Positions 7,483 to 16,353 of a stretch of 64,000 bases of DNA are shown here, in pieces. Where the stretch lies: contig DEXQ01000010.1 of the NCBI GenBank assembly GCA_002364215.1, positions 28,291 to 92,290 on the forward strand. Reading direction: 5' to 3'. This DNA comes from Aequorivita sp. UBA3180. Its GTDB lineage: Bacteria > Bacteroidota > Bacteroidia > Flavobacteriales > Flavobacteriaceae. The position numbers and the translations under genes were made by a program. Below the pieces are notes generated by a model that was given only the letters and a program-made list of their open reading frames with translations, was not told the origin of the DNA and did not search any database. Each line of letters starts with the position of its first letter. The first letter of the stretch is position 1.

Positions 7483-8959
7483 AAAAAAACAGGGATTTTT
7501 CTCGTTTTTTTTTGAAAAGGACAACCTTTTTTCAATTATAACTGCAATTGCGGCGGGTTTATATCCGCTACTTTTTTATTACACAAATAATTATAAACTG
7601 ATAAATTCCTGGGGGCACTTCGGGTATTTTGTTTCAATATTTATAGTGATTCCGATTGTGGTTTTTTTCATTGCAAATAATGTTTCGAAAATTGATTTTT
7701 TTAAAAAATTCCAGCCCTTCGTACTTCCTTTTTTAAACTTTTCCCTCTTCTTTTTCTTTCTGAATATAGCACTTTATGCAGGGTTTAGCTGGTTAAGGAC
7801 ATTTATAGTTTTTGTAATTGCCTTACTACTTACTTTTTTATTTCGGAAGCATTTCAAAAAAATAATCGCTTTTCAATTTATACTTGCTGTAATCGGCATT
7901 TTCACTCTAACGCCCGTAATTATTAAGCAATTGAATTATTCCAAGGAATGGATGAAGCAACCCGACGGTATTGAAACCGCTGTTTTTAAAAAGAAACCGA
8001 ATATCTATTTCATTCAGCCCGATGGGTATGTGAATTTTTCAGAAATGAAAAAGGGAAATTACAATATTGAGAGGTCAGCATTTGAAACCTTCTTAACGGA
8101 GAATAATTTCAAAAACTATCCAAATTTCCGAAGCAATTACGGAGCAACTTTGCCTACCAATAGTTCGTTGTTTATGATGAAGCATCATTATTACAACAAC
8201 GGTTCAGATTTCACAGAAACCATTGATGCGCGTAATGTTATAGTTTCTGACAACAGTGTGCTACGCATTTTAAAAAACAATGGTTACCGCACATTCCTTC
8301 TTACTGAGCAGCCTTATTTTTTGACCAATAAACCAAAACTGGGCTATGATTTTTGCAATTTTTCAACTGAGGAAATCAGCTTTGTAACCACAGGTCTCGG
8401 AAATCCTCGGGATGTAATTGAGCCATTTAAAGATTACCTGGAAACATATTCCGAAGGACCCAATTTCTTTTTTGTTGAGATTTTCAATCCGGGACATATT
8501 ATTAATCGTGAAGCAGAATCAAAAGGTATTGCTGGAGAGCGGGAACATTATATTGAAAGTTTAAAAGAAGCTGACAAGAAACTTACAGCACTTACAAAAA
8601 CAATCCTTAAAAAAGATCCCGAGGCACTGATTGTAATAATGGCGGATCACGGTGGTTTTGTGGGAATGAAAAGTATGGAAGATTCATACACAAAAAGTAC
8701 GGATCCAGATATTGTAAACTCAATTTTCAGTTCCATTCTCGCCATTCATTGGCCCAATGGTGAAGCACCGAAATTTGACAATAAACTGAAAACTTCTGTG
8801 AATTTGTTTCGCATTTTGACATCTTATTTAAGTGAAAATGATTTGTATCTTGCAAACTTGCAGCCCGATGAAAGTTACATTATCATCTACTCTGGCGCAA
8901 CACAAGGAACTTACCAATACTTGGATGGAGAAGGAAATGTGGTTTTTAAAAAGCATTAA
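7472..8959 (+). CDS. Sulfatase-like (alkaline phosphatase superfamily) membrane enzyme, paralogue 1
   Basis: 495 residues. About four transmembrane helices occupy residues 20-160 and a periplasmic alkaline-phosphatase-superfamily domain follows, starting near KPNIYFIQPDGY. ADHGG (Asp392-His393) is the typical C-terminal metal-binding motif. The segment RSNYGATLPTNSSLFMMKHH near residue 220 holds Thr/Ser residues conserved in all three paralogues and is the best candidate for the catalytic nucleophile. The architecture resembles phosphoethanolamine and phosphoglycerol transferases (LtaS/EptA class), so transfer of a phospho- or sulfo-group on a glycan or lipid is as likely as hydrolysis. It overlaps the methyltransferase gene by 11 bases and the next paralogue by one. 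Confidence 0.8.
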   Translation: MQAKKKQGFFSFFFEKDNLFSIITAIAAGLYPLLFYYTNNYKLINSWGHFGYFVSIFIVIPIVVFFIANNVSKIDFFKKFQPFVLPFLNFSLFFFFLNIALYAGFSWLRTFIVFVIALLLTFLFRKHFKKIIAFQFILAVIGIFTLTPVIIKQLNYSKEWMKQPDGIETAVFKKKPNIYFIQPDGYVNFSEMKKGNYNIERSAFETFLTENNFKNYPNFRSNYGATLPTNSSLFMMKHHYYNNGSDFTETIDARNVIVSDNSVLRILKNNGYRTFLLTEQPYFLTNKPKLGYDFCNFSTEEISFVTTGLGNPRDVIEPFKDYLETYSEGPNFFFVEIFNPGHIINREAESKGIAGEREHYIESLKEADKKLTALTKTILKKDPEALIVIMADHGGFVGMKSMEDSYTKSTDPDIVNSIFSSILAIHWPNGEAPKFDNKLKTSVNLFRILTSYLSENDLYLANLQPDESYIIIYSGATQGTYQYLDGEGNVVFKKH

Positions 8960-10446
8960 TGGAATCTAAACAATCAAAAAGCGGTTTTAAAAATTTCTTT
9001 GGAGCTACTTCAGAAAACCCTTTATTGATAGCGCTCGGCGTGGGCCTTTACCCATTGGTTTTCTATTATTCCCGAAACTTTGGAATGATTAATTCCTGGG
9101 AACAGTTTGGGTATTTTTTGTTGCTTTTTTTAGTGCTTCCTATACTATTCTTTTCATTTTTAAAGTGGTTTTCAAACCTGTCATTTAATTCAAAATGGGG
9201 AAAATACCTGCTTCCATTCTTCAGTGTTTTTCTTTTTCTGTTTTACATTAAAATAATTTTGTACGCAGATATCCAACGGAAAATAATCTTAGGGATTTTT
9301 ATTATTTCTTCCTTGATAGCCTATTTTCTTTACAAACATTTCAAAAAATGGATTGTTTTGCAGCTTATTTTAGCGGTGATTGGATTTATTGGTCTGGTGC
9401 CGATGCTGATGAAATATTTAAACTATTCCTCAGACTGGATGCAACAACCGGACAATATTGAAGAAATTGTTTTTCAAAAAAAACCAAATATCTACTACAT
9501 CCAACCAGACGGTTATCCAAGTTTTTCAGAACTGAAAAGTGATTATTATAAAGTGGATAATTCAAGCTTTGATGCATTTTTAGCGGAAAAGAACTTTAAA
9601 AATTATCCAGATTTTCGAAGCAATTACATCACGACCATCACTTCAAATAGTGCTACTTTTATGATGAAGCACCACTATTACAACAATGGTAGGGATTATT
9701 CGGAAATGCTGAATGCGCGAAAAAACATTATGTTCAAAAATCCGGTGCTTTCCATTTTTAAAAACAATGGGTACAAAACCCATTTTATTAGCGAGCATCC
9801 GTATTTAATGGTCAATAGACCAAAGATAGGTTTTGATTATACCAATTTCAGTTACAGTGAAATTCCCTATATCACTACTGGATTCAATGTTAAAAGAGAG
9901 GTTTTTCCAGATTTGGAGAAGACAATTGCTTCAAAAAATGATGGTGGAAATTTCTTTTTTATCGAAATTTTTGAACCAGGCCATATTTCAACCACAAAGG
10001 AAGCTTCTAAAGGAAAAGTAGCAGAGCGGGAGCAATGGCTTGAAAAACTGGAAATAGCAAACGTAAAGATTGAAAAAATGGTCAATCTAATTTCCGAAAA
10101 GGATCCCGAGGCCTTGATAATGATTATGGCAGACCACGGCGGTTTTGTGGGGCTTGACTATACGCGCCAAGTTTACACCAAAACTTCAAATCCCGAGATT
10201 ATTTATACTACTTTTGGAGCTATGCTGGCTATAAAATGGCCAAATGGTGAAGCTCCCGAAATGGATTCAAACTTGAAAAGTTGTGTGAATGTTTTCAGGG
10301 TTTTGTTTTCCTATTTGGGCAATGACCAAAAATATTTACAGCATTTGGAAAAAGATGGTAGCTATCTTATTATAAAGGAGGGCGCCGAGCCTGGCGTTTA
10401 TGAATACATTGATGATAGCGGAAACATAGTTTTCAAAAAAGTATAA
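8959..10446 (+). CDS. Sulfatase-like membrane enzyme, paralogue 2
   Basis: 495 residues, exactly the length of paralogue 1 and alignable end to end. It has the same four-helix N-terminus, KPNIYYIQPDGYPSFSEL, FRSNYITTITSNSATFMMKH and MADHGGFVG with the Asp-His pair again at residues 392-393. The start codon overlaps the stop of paralogue 1 (TAATG), a sign of translational coupling. It is closer to paralogue 1 than to paralogue 3, so it probably arose from the more recent duplication. The substrate is unknown. Confidence 0.8.
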   Translation: MESKQSKSGFKNFFGATSENPLLIALGVGLYPLVFYYSRNFGMINSWEQFGYFLLLFLVLPILFFSFLKWFSNLSFNSKWGKYLLPFFSVFLFLFYIKIILYADIQRKIILGIFIISSLIAYFLYKHFKKWIVLQLILAVIGFIGLVPMLMKYLNYSSDWMQQPDNIEEIVFQKKPNIYYIQPDGYPSFSELKSDYYKVDNSSFDAFLAEKNFKNYPDFRSNYITTITSNSATFMMKHHYYNNGRDYSEMLNARKNIMFKNPVLSIFKNNGYKTHFISEHPYLMVNRPKIGFDYTNFSYSEIPYITTGFNVKREVFPDLEKTIASKNDGGNFFFIEIFEPGHISTTKEASKGKVAEREQWLEKLEIANVKIEKMVNLISEKDPEALIMIMADHGGFVGLDYTRQVYTKTSNPEIIYTTFGAMLAIKWPNGEAPEMDSNLKSCVNVFRVLFSYLGNDQKYLQHLEKDGSYLIIKEGAEPGVYEYIDDSGNIVFKKV

Positions 10447-10461
10447 TTTTTTAAAAAGGTA

Positions 10462-11913
10462 ATGGGTAATTTCTTCACAAAATACTTTAAGGAAAATTTC
10501 AATCCGTTGCTTACGGGCCTTATCTGTGGGTTTTATCCGTTGGTTTTCTATTTTTCAAATAACTTTTCGGCAATCAATTCTTGGGAACATTTAGGGTTTT
10601 TTCTATTGTTTTTTATAGGAATTCCAGTAGTGGTTTTTACAATTGCCTCATTATTTTTCAAGTATTCTGAAACGCTTTCAAAATACAGACCACACATTCT
10701 TTTCGTGTTGATAATTATGACCGTGGCAACCTTGATGTCACAAGCAATGTATCTTACGCTTAAAAAGAAAATGCTGTTGGGTCTGCTGATTGTTTCAGTT
10801 TTAGCAGCTTGGAAAATGCATGCGCACTTTAAAAAACTGCTTGTCATTATTTTATTGATGAGCATACTTCCAACAGTTAATTGCGTTATAAAAATTGTGG
10901 AACACGAACAGAAAATGGAATGGATAGCGCTTCCGGATTCGATTGAAAATGCTAAGTTCAAAACCACCCCCAATATTTATATGATACAACCGGACGGCTA
11001 TGTGGGGCGGGATATGATGGAGAGCGATTTGTACAATTTCAACAATCCTTTTTATGGGTGGCTGGAAAATAATGGCTTCAAAATTTACGACGATTTTCGA
11101 AGCAATTATCCAGCGAGTTTAACTTCGAATTCTTCAATGTTTTCCATGAAACAGCACCGTTTTGGAAATGTTCTTTTTCCGTCAATTGATATGCCTAACT
11201 CACGCGATATTATTGCTGGAAATAATACGACAATCACCACGCTGAGAAACAACGGCTATAAAAATTTCTTCATTGTTCAAGACGAATATTTTCAGCAAAA
11301 CAGACCAAAACAGGAGTATGATTACTACAATCTGAATCCTGACGAAATCCCTTATTTCAGCAATGACAACAACGTGAAAAAAGTAGTTTTTAATGATTTG
11401 AAAGCTGCGATGGATACAGTGAATATTGAAGGTCCACGGTTTTATTTTGTTGAAAAATTGCTGCCACACCACATACATTTTGCGGCTTCCAAAGAGGAGG
11501 AACGCGATACCTATATCGAAAAAATAAAAGAAGTAAACGGGTGGTTGGAAAGCACAATAAATTATATTTCTGAAAAAGATCCGAACGCAATCGTTATTAT
11601 TTTGGCGGACCATGGCGGCTGGGTTGGTTTGGGCAGTTATCCCGAAATGTTCTCAACTAATGATCCGCAGCAAATACGTTCCATTTATTCTACTTTAGCA
11701 GCTATAAAATGGAACGGTCATTTAAAGGAAGGAATGGATGCTGAATTGAACAGCAACGTGAATATTTTTCGCGTACTGTTTTCCATTTTAAGCAATAATC
11801 CCGAATATTTGAAATATTTGGAGGATGATTCAAGTTATAACTTGCAGAACGGCGTTTTTTCAAAATCGGTGCGAGCCGTGATTGATGACAGCGGAAACGT
11901 GACTACAAACTAA
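10462..11913 (+). CDS. Sulfatase-like membrane enzyme, paralogue 3
   Basis: 483 residues. The topology is the same, with TPNIYMIQPDGYVGRDMM, FRSNYPASLTSNSSMFSMKQH and LADHGGWVG (Asp383-His384). It is more diverged: the loop regions differ and the C-terminus ends ISGN-like (DDSGNVTTN) without the FKK ending shared by the other two. It lies 15 bases after paralogue 2 with AAAAAGG just upstream of the ATG. Retention of three intact copies with conserved metal and nucleophile motifs argues for distinct substrates or positions on one glycan. Confidence 0.78.
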   Translation: MGNFFTKYFKENFNPLLTGLICGFYPLVFYFSNNFSAINSWEHLGFFLLFFIGIPVVVFTIASLFFKYSETLSKYRPHILFVLIIMTVATLMSQAMYLTLKKKMLLGLLIVSVLAAWKMHAHFKKLLVIILLMSILPTVNCVIKIVEHEQKMEWIALPDSIENAKFKTTPNIYMIQPDGYVGRDMMESDLYNFNNPFYGWLENNGFKIYDDFRSNYPASLTSNSSMFSMKQHRFGNVLFPSIDMPNSRDIIAGNNTTITTLRNNGYKNFFIVQDEYFQQNRPKQEYDYYNLNPDEIPYFSNDNNVKKVVFNDLKAAMDTVNIEGPRFYFVEKLLPHHIHFAASKEEERDTYIEKIKEVNGWLESTINYISEKDPNAIVIILADHGGWVGLGSYPEMFSTNDPQQIRSIYSTLAAIKWNGHLKEGMDAELNSNVNIFRVLFSILSNNPEYLKYLEDDSSYNLQNGVFSKSVRAVIDDSGNVTTN

Positions 11914-11929
11914 ACTGAAACTATAAATA

Positions 11930-12910
11930 TTGGAAGACATTTACGAGATAAAAAAATATCAACCATCACAAAAATCGGTGTGGGATAGCTTTGTGAAAGA
12001 AGCAAAAAACGCTACGTTTTTGTTCCAACGCGATTTTATGGATTACCATTCCGATAGATTCACGGACCACTCACTTTTAATATATAAAGGCGAAAAGTTG
12101 GTTGCAGTGCTTCCTGCAAATATTTCAGGTTCTGAATTACATTCCCACCAAGGCCTTAGTTACGGCGGCGTAGTTTTGGGCAAACAGGCCACTTTTGAAG
12201 AAACTTTACATATTTTTAAAAGTCTGCTCACTTTTCTTAAAAGTGAAGGTTTTACTGTTTTAAAACTAAAATTGCTTCCGAAAATTTATCATCAATTGCC
12301 AAGTGATGAAATTGATTATTTACTATTTCTCGTAAAAGCTTCGTTAATCAGAAAAGATTTTACAAGTTGTGTTTTTAACGAAAATTCTTTAAAAATAGCT
12401 TCCTCAAATCGCTTGCGCGGAATTAAAAAAGGAGTAAAAAACGAATTAAAAGTTAGTGAAGAGGTAAATTTCAAACCATTTTGGAGCAAAGTTTTGGAAC
12501 CAAATTTAAAGCAAGTCCACAACCAAAAGCCAGTTCATTCTTTGGAAGAAATTGAGCTGTTGCAATCCCGCTTCCCTAAAAACATTAAACAATTCAACGT
12601 TTATAAAAATGACGAGATAGTTGCAGGAGCAACAATTTTCGAAACTGTTACTGTAGCGCACGCACAATATATTTCAGCAAATGAAGAAGGGCGACAAACA
12701 GGTGGTTTGGATTTTCTGTTCAATCATTTATTGCAGCATTATTCAAATAAAAATTATTTCGATTTTGGAATAAGCAATGAAGCACAGGGAATGAAGGTAA
12801 ATAAAGGTCTTTTGCATTGGAAAGAAACCTTTGGTGGCAGAAGTATTGTGCACGATTTTTATGAAATCAAAACCGAGAATCACAAACTTTTAAACGACAT
12901 TTTTATATGA
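11930..12910 (+). CDS. GNAT/FemAB-like acyltransferase
   Basis: 326 residues with a duplicated GNAT-like layout typical of FemAB-related proteins: an N-terminal half with LVAVLPANISGSELHSHQGL and a C-terminal half with IVAGATIFETVTVAHAQYISA and YFDFGISNEAQGMKVNKGLL. The best start is a TTG at 11930; no ATG gives a full-length N-terminus. It overlaps fdtB by four bases (ATGA). In this position it is a candidate N-acyltransferase for the amino sugar made by FdtA/FdtB, but classical FdtC is a hexapeptide-repeat enzyme, so this would be a non-homologous replacement. It could equally act elsewhere on the glycan. Confidence 0.7.
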   Translation: MEDIYEIKKYQPSQKSVWDSFVKEAKNATFLFQRDFMDYHSDRFTDHSLLIYKGEKLVAVLPANISGSELHSHQGLSYGGVVLGKQATFEETLHIFKSLLTFLKSEGFTVLKLKLLPKIYHQLPSDEIDYLLFLVKASLIRKDFTSCVFNENSLKIASSNRLRGIKKGVKNELKVSEEVNFKPFWSKVLEPNLKQVHNQKPVHSLEEIELLQSRFPKNIKQFNVYKNDEIVAGATIFETVTVAHAQYISANEEGRQTGGLDFLFNHLLQHYSNKNYFDFGISNEAQGMKVNKGLLHWKETFGGRSIVHDFYEIKTENHKLLNDIFI

Positions 12911-14007
12911 TTCCGTTTTTAAATCTAAAAGCAATAAACCAACGTTATGAAGCGGAATTTCAGAAAAGTTTCCAGACTTTTTTAGATTCCGGATATTATA
13001 TTTTGGGAAACCAAGTAAAATTATTTGAGGGTAATTTTGCCAGATATTGCGGAACAACCCACTGTATAGGTGTTGGTAATGGTCTGGATGCGCTTCGGTT
13101 GATTTTGGAAGGTTATAAGATACTAGGAAAGCTAAAAGAAAACGACGAAGTTTTGGTTGCTTCCAATACATACATTGCAACTATTTTGGCAATAAAACAG
13201 GCAGGTTTAAAACCAGTTTTGGTAGAAGCAGATTTGGAAACCTATAATTTCGATTTAACTGCACTAAAAAAATCTATTTCCGAAAAAACGAAAGTTATTA
13301 TGCCCGTCCATCTCTACGGACAGCTTTCGCCAATGGAAGAAATTTTGAAGATTTCAAAAGAAAACAATCTACTCGTTATTGAAGATGCTGCACAGGCTCA
13401 CGGCGCGAAGAACAAAGCTGGCAAATTTGCCGGAAATATAGGTGATGCTGCGGGTTTCAGTTTTTATCCTACCAAAAATCTTGGTGCTTTGGGAGATGGG
13501 GGAGCAGTAACGACAAATAATGATGCTTTGGCCGAAGTGATTAGAAAACTCAGAAATTACGGAACTTCAACTAAATATGTTAATGAGTTTTTAGGTTTCA
13601 ACTCAAGGCTTGACGAATTGCAAGCGGCATTTTTAAATATAAAGTTGCCGACTTTGGATGCTGATAATGAAATTCGAAGAACGATCGCCAAGAATTATAT
13701 TTCTGAAATTAGTAACGATAAAATAGTTCTTCCCGAATATGACGGCAATGAAAACCATGTGTTCCATCTTTTTGTAGTTCGTGTAAAAAACAGAAATACT
13801 TTTATAGACCATTTGGACCGAAACAGCATTGGCCATTTAATTCACTATCCAATTCCACCCCATAAGCAGCAGGCACTTTCAGATTTTTCGCATTTAAGTT
13901 TTCCAAATGCTGAAAAAATACACAACGAAATTATAAGCATCCCAATGAGTCCTGTAATGACCGAGGAAGAGGTTGAAAGAGTTATTTCAGTTTTAAACAG
14001 TTATTAA
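12907..14007 (+). CDS. fdtB: dTDP-3-amino-3,6-dideoxyhexose transaminase, DegT/FdtB type
   Basis: 366 residues, a PLP-dependent sugar aminotransferase of the DegT/DnrJ/EryC1/StrS family. MIPFLNLKAINQRYEAEF opens the protein; the PLP region is VIEDAAQAHGA and the Schiff-base lysine is Lys190 in FYPTKNLGALGDGGA. The sequence is closest in memory to FdtB, which aminates dTDP-3-keto-6-deoxyhexose to give the Fuc3N/Qui3N precursor. The presence of an FdtA-like ketoisomerase 5.7 kb downstream supports this over WecE or perosamine synthase. The gene abuts wzx with one base between. The C4 stereochemistry, and hence Fuc3N or Qui3N, cannot be told from this. Confidence 0.85.
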   Translation: MIPFLNLKAINQRYEAEFQKSFQTFLDSGYYILGNQVKLFEGNFARYCGTTHCIGVGNGLDALRLILEGYKILGKLKENDEVLVASNTYIATILAIKQAGLKPVLVEADLETYNFDLTALKKSISEKTKVIMPVHLYGQLSPMEEILKISKENNLLVIEDAAQAHGAKNKAGKFAGNIGDAAGFSFYPTKNLGALGDGGAVTTNNDALAEVIRKLRNYGTSTKYVNEFLGFNSRLDELQAAFLNIKLPTLDADNEIRRTIAKNYISEISNDKIVLPEYDGNENHVFHLFVVRVKNRNTFIDHLDRNSIGHLIHYPIPPHKQQALSDFSHLSFPNAEKIHNEIISIPMSPVMTEEEVERVISVLNSY

Positions 14008-14008
14008 T

Positions 14009-15298
14009 TTGAAAATTCCCGAATCCATACGCGGTAATTTACTTTTAAAGATGACTTCTTTAAATGCCGGAGTTATCGGCGTTCGGTTGGTTATTTCATT
14101 GTTCATTCAGCGTTTACTGGCTGAAATTGTTGGCGAGGCTGGAATTGCCAAAATCGGCTCCCTTCGCAATCTTTTGGAAATGCTTAGCTCTTTTGCCTCA
14201 GTTGGTATTTTTAGTGGAGTTGTAAAATATGTGGCAGAATATAAAGATGACAAAGAGCAGTTGCAGAAACTGTTTTCCACCACATTGGTATTTACAGTTT
14301 TGGGAACCATAGTTGTTTCCCTGTTTTTATTTTTTGGTGCATACTACTTAAGCACCACTATTTTTGATTCTCCTAATTATATTTATCTTATAAAATTATT
14401 GGCAGTAATTGTGCCGTTTATAAGTATGTACCGCGTTTTTAACGGTATTGTGAATGGACTCTCATTGTATAAAAAATTGGCTGGAATAGACCTTTTCAGT
14501 TACATTTTAAGTGCAATTCTTACTGTTGTTTTGTTGCTTACAAATAATATTGATGGCGCGCTGATAGCAATTGCAATAACTCCGGCGCTACAGTTTTTCG
14601 TGCTCCTTTATATTTTTATAAAAGTGCTTCGCGAATATGTACAGTTTTCAAAACTTACATTCAAAGTACCTATGGCTAATGGGCTTTTGGCATTTTCACT
14701 GATGTCCTTTTTTTCCACTGTGTTGTTGAATTATGTTGAAATTGATATTCGTGTAATGATCCAAAACAAAATTACAATGGCCGATGCAGGAATTTGGACA
14801 GCGATGACCAATATTTCTAAAAACTACATGGTTTTTTCGAGTGCCATCTTCACTTTGTACGTACTTCCAAAATTTGCTGGAATTCACAATAAAACTGATT
14901 TTAAGGCTGAACTCTTCAATATTTACAAAACATTATTGCCGCTTTTTGGAGTAGGAATGTTACTGATTTATTTTTTGAGGGACTACGTTATCCAAATCAT
15001 CTATCCAGATTTTCTCGGGATGGAACCACTGTTTAAGTGGCAACTATTAGGAGATTTTGTGCGTTTGGCAGCTATTGTTTTGGGATATCAGTTTTTAGCG
15101 AAAAAAATGGTGCGTAATTTTATCTTTTCAGAAGTGTTGTCGCTTGCACTTTTCTATGGCTTCTCTTATTACTTCGCTGGAATTTATGGCGTTGAAGGGG
15201 TTGTAATGGCTCACTTTTTAAGATATGTGGTTTACTTTTTTGTAGTGTTTTTCCTCGTGTTCCGTTATTTCAAAAAGAAGCGTAAAACAACCGAATAA
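14009..15298 (+). CDS. wzx: Polysaccharide flippase, Wzx/WzxE type
   Basis: 429 residues with about 12 predicted membrane helices; a MOP-superfamily exporter that flips undecaprenyl-linked repeat units across the inner membrane. The N-terminal block EAGIAKIGSLRNLLEMLSSF followed by VGIFSGVVKYVAEY closely parallels E. coli WzxE. The start is a TTG at 14009, one base after the fdtB stop; the first internal ATG would remove the conserved MKIPESIRGNLLLK segment. It ends in a basic tail, KKKRKTTE. It implies a Wzy-type or WzxE-like pathway for the glycan made here; no polymerase (wzy) is in the window. Confidence 0.85.
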   Translation: MKIPESIRGNLLLKMTSLNAGVIGVRLVISLFIQRLLAEIVGEAGIAKIGSLRNLLEMLSSFASVGIFSGVVKYVAEYKDDKEQLQKLFSTTLVFTVLGTIVVSLFLFFGAYYLSTTIFDSPNYIYLIKLLAVIVPFISMYRVFNGIVNGLSLYKKLAGIDLFSYILSAILTVVLLLTNNIDGALIAIAITPALQFFVLLYIFIKVLREYVQFSKLTFKVPMANGLLAFSLMSFFSTVLLNYVEIDIRVMIQNKITMADAGIWTAMTNISKNYMVFSSAIFTLYVLPKFAGIHNKTDFKAELFNIYKTLLPLFGVGMLLIYFLRDYVIQIIYPDFLGMEPLFKWQLLGDFVRLAAIVLGYQFLAKKMVRNFIFSEVLSLALFYGFSYYFAGIYGVEGVVMAHFLRYVVYFFVVFFLVFRYFKKKRKTTE

Positions 15299-15326
15299 TA
15301 GCTAAAGGCAAACAATAGTTTATGGC

Positions 15327-15334
15327 TATCTTTG
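15327..15334 (+). promoter_or_regulatory. -7 element upstream of the 15370 gene
   Basis: TATCTTTG is an 8/8 match to TAnnTTTG, 35 bases upstream of the next start codon. It suggests that the following gene is transcribed independently of the wzx operon. No clear -33 TTG. Confidence 0.55.
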
Positions 15335-15369
15335 CAAAAAATTCAAAGCTTACCTTTTTCTGAATTCAT

Positions 15370-16353
15370 ATGGCCCAACAACTCTTTAATCCGTTTAAGG
15401 ATTTAATTTTCGACAAACATTTTTGTTTCCTTTCAGGAGCTTTGACTACTGAAAAAATTACTGTTTTCCCACAGTGGTTGATGGATCATTTTAAGTTTGG
15501 TGACGAAAAGATAGAGATGATGGATAAAACCAAATCCTACATTTATTCCGATCTCGTATTGCCATGTTCTTTTGAAGTAAAGAAAGCGTTTGAAGCATTG
15601 GACTTAAAAATTCAAGCCGCTTATAAAAATGGTTTTGAAGGAATGGCATCACTCGACCAAGAGTTGCTTTTTCAATGGACAGGCAGAATGGTCTATGGCC
15701 TGCTTTATTACGAAATGGTTTATGAAAGAGACCGACTGCTTAGGAAAGGTGAGGAATTTGAACTTTCGGCTGCGCTCAAGGAACGCTTTGGCCATTTTCA
15801 TTTAATGCTTCAGTCGATAATTGAACCAATTACTTTTGTTGGAAAAAAACCTTGGAGCATTGTTGTCTTTCCTCTAAAATATTCCGCAGATATTTTTAGC
15901 TATCGTGATGATGCCATCAATTTAATGTTTTCGTTTGGGGTGAATGGTTTCGGTTTTATTGCTTGTTTGCAGGACAATGGTGTAATAGGGGAGAAGCAAA
16001 AAGAGTTGCTCGATAAAATTAAGGGTCACGTATTGCACCCTGTTCAATTTGAAGAGCTGTACGCACGGTTTCACTATTCAGATTATATTTTGCAGTATAA
16101 ACCGGAATACAAAATTGAAAATCAGGACAACGGAATTACTATAGAAGCACTTCCTATTGAAAAAAAGGGAAGCAAACCAATTTTCGGGTTTTGGGATGAG
16201 GATATATTTGCCCAATTGCTCGCCAATTATTGGAGCGTGTATGGTATTGAAAGGGAAGATATTCTTCAATTTCAGAAACCGCCACTTAGCTTTCTTGAAA
16301 ATCCATATTCCAAGGATTTTATTAACCCGGAATCAATCGATTTGCCATTCTAA
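15370..16353 (+). CDS. Conserved-looking protein of unknown function
   Basis: 327 residues, soluble, with no signal peptide or membrane segment. The N-terminus has FDKHFCFLSGALTTEKITVF; a central region (LDQELLFQWTGRMVYGLLYYEMVYERDRLLRKG) is rich in aromatic and charged residues. CFLSG resembles the first half of a small zinc or HNH-like motif, but the second cysteine pair is not apparent. It begins behind its own promoter and ends directly against the convergent glycosyltransferase gene (adjacent stop codons at 16351-16356). I do not recognise a family, and position alone does not tie it to glycan synthesis. Confidence 0.8.
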   Translation: MAQQLFNPFKDLIFDKHFCFLSGALTTEKITVFPQWLMDHFKFGDEKIEMMDKTKSYIYSDLVLPCSFEVKKAFEALDLKIQAAYKNGFEGMASLDQELLFQWTGRMVYGLLYYEMVYERDRLLRKGEEFELSAALKERFGHFHLMLQSIIEPITFVGKKPWSIVVFPLKYSADIFSYRDDAINLMFSFGVNGFGFIACLQDNGVIGEKQKELLDKIKGHVLHPVQFEELYARFHYSDYILQYKPEYKIENQDNGITIEALPIEKKGSKPIFGFWDEDIFAQLLANYWSVYGIEREDILQFQKPPLSFLENPYSKDFINPESIDLPF

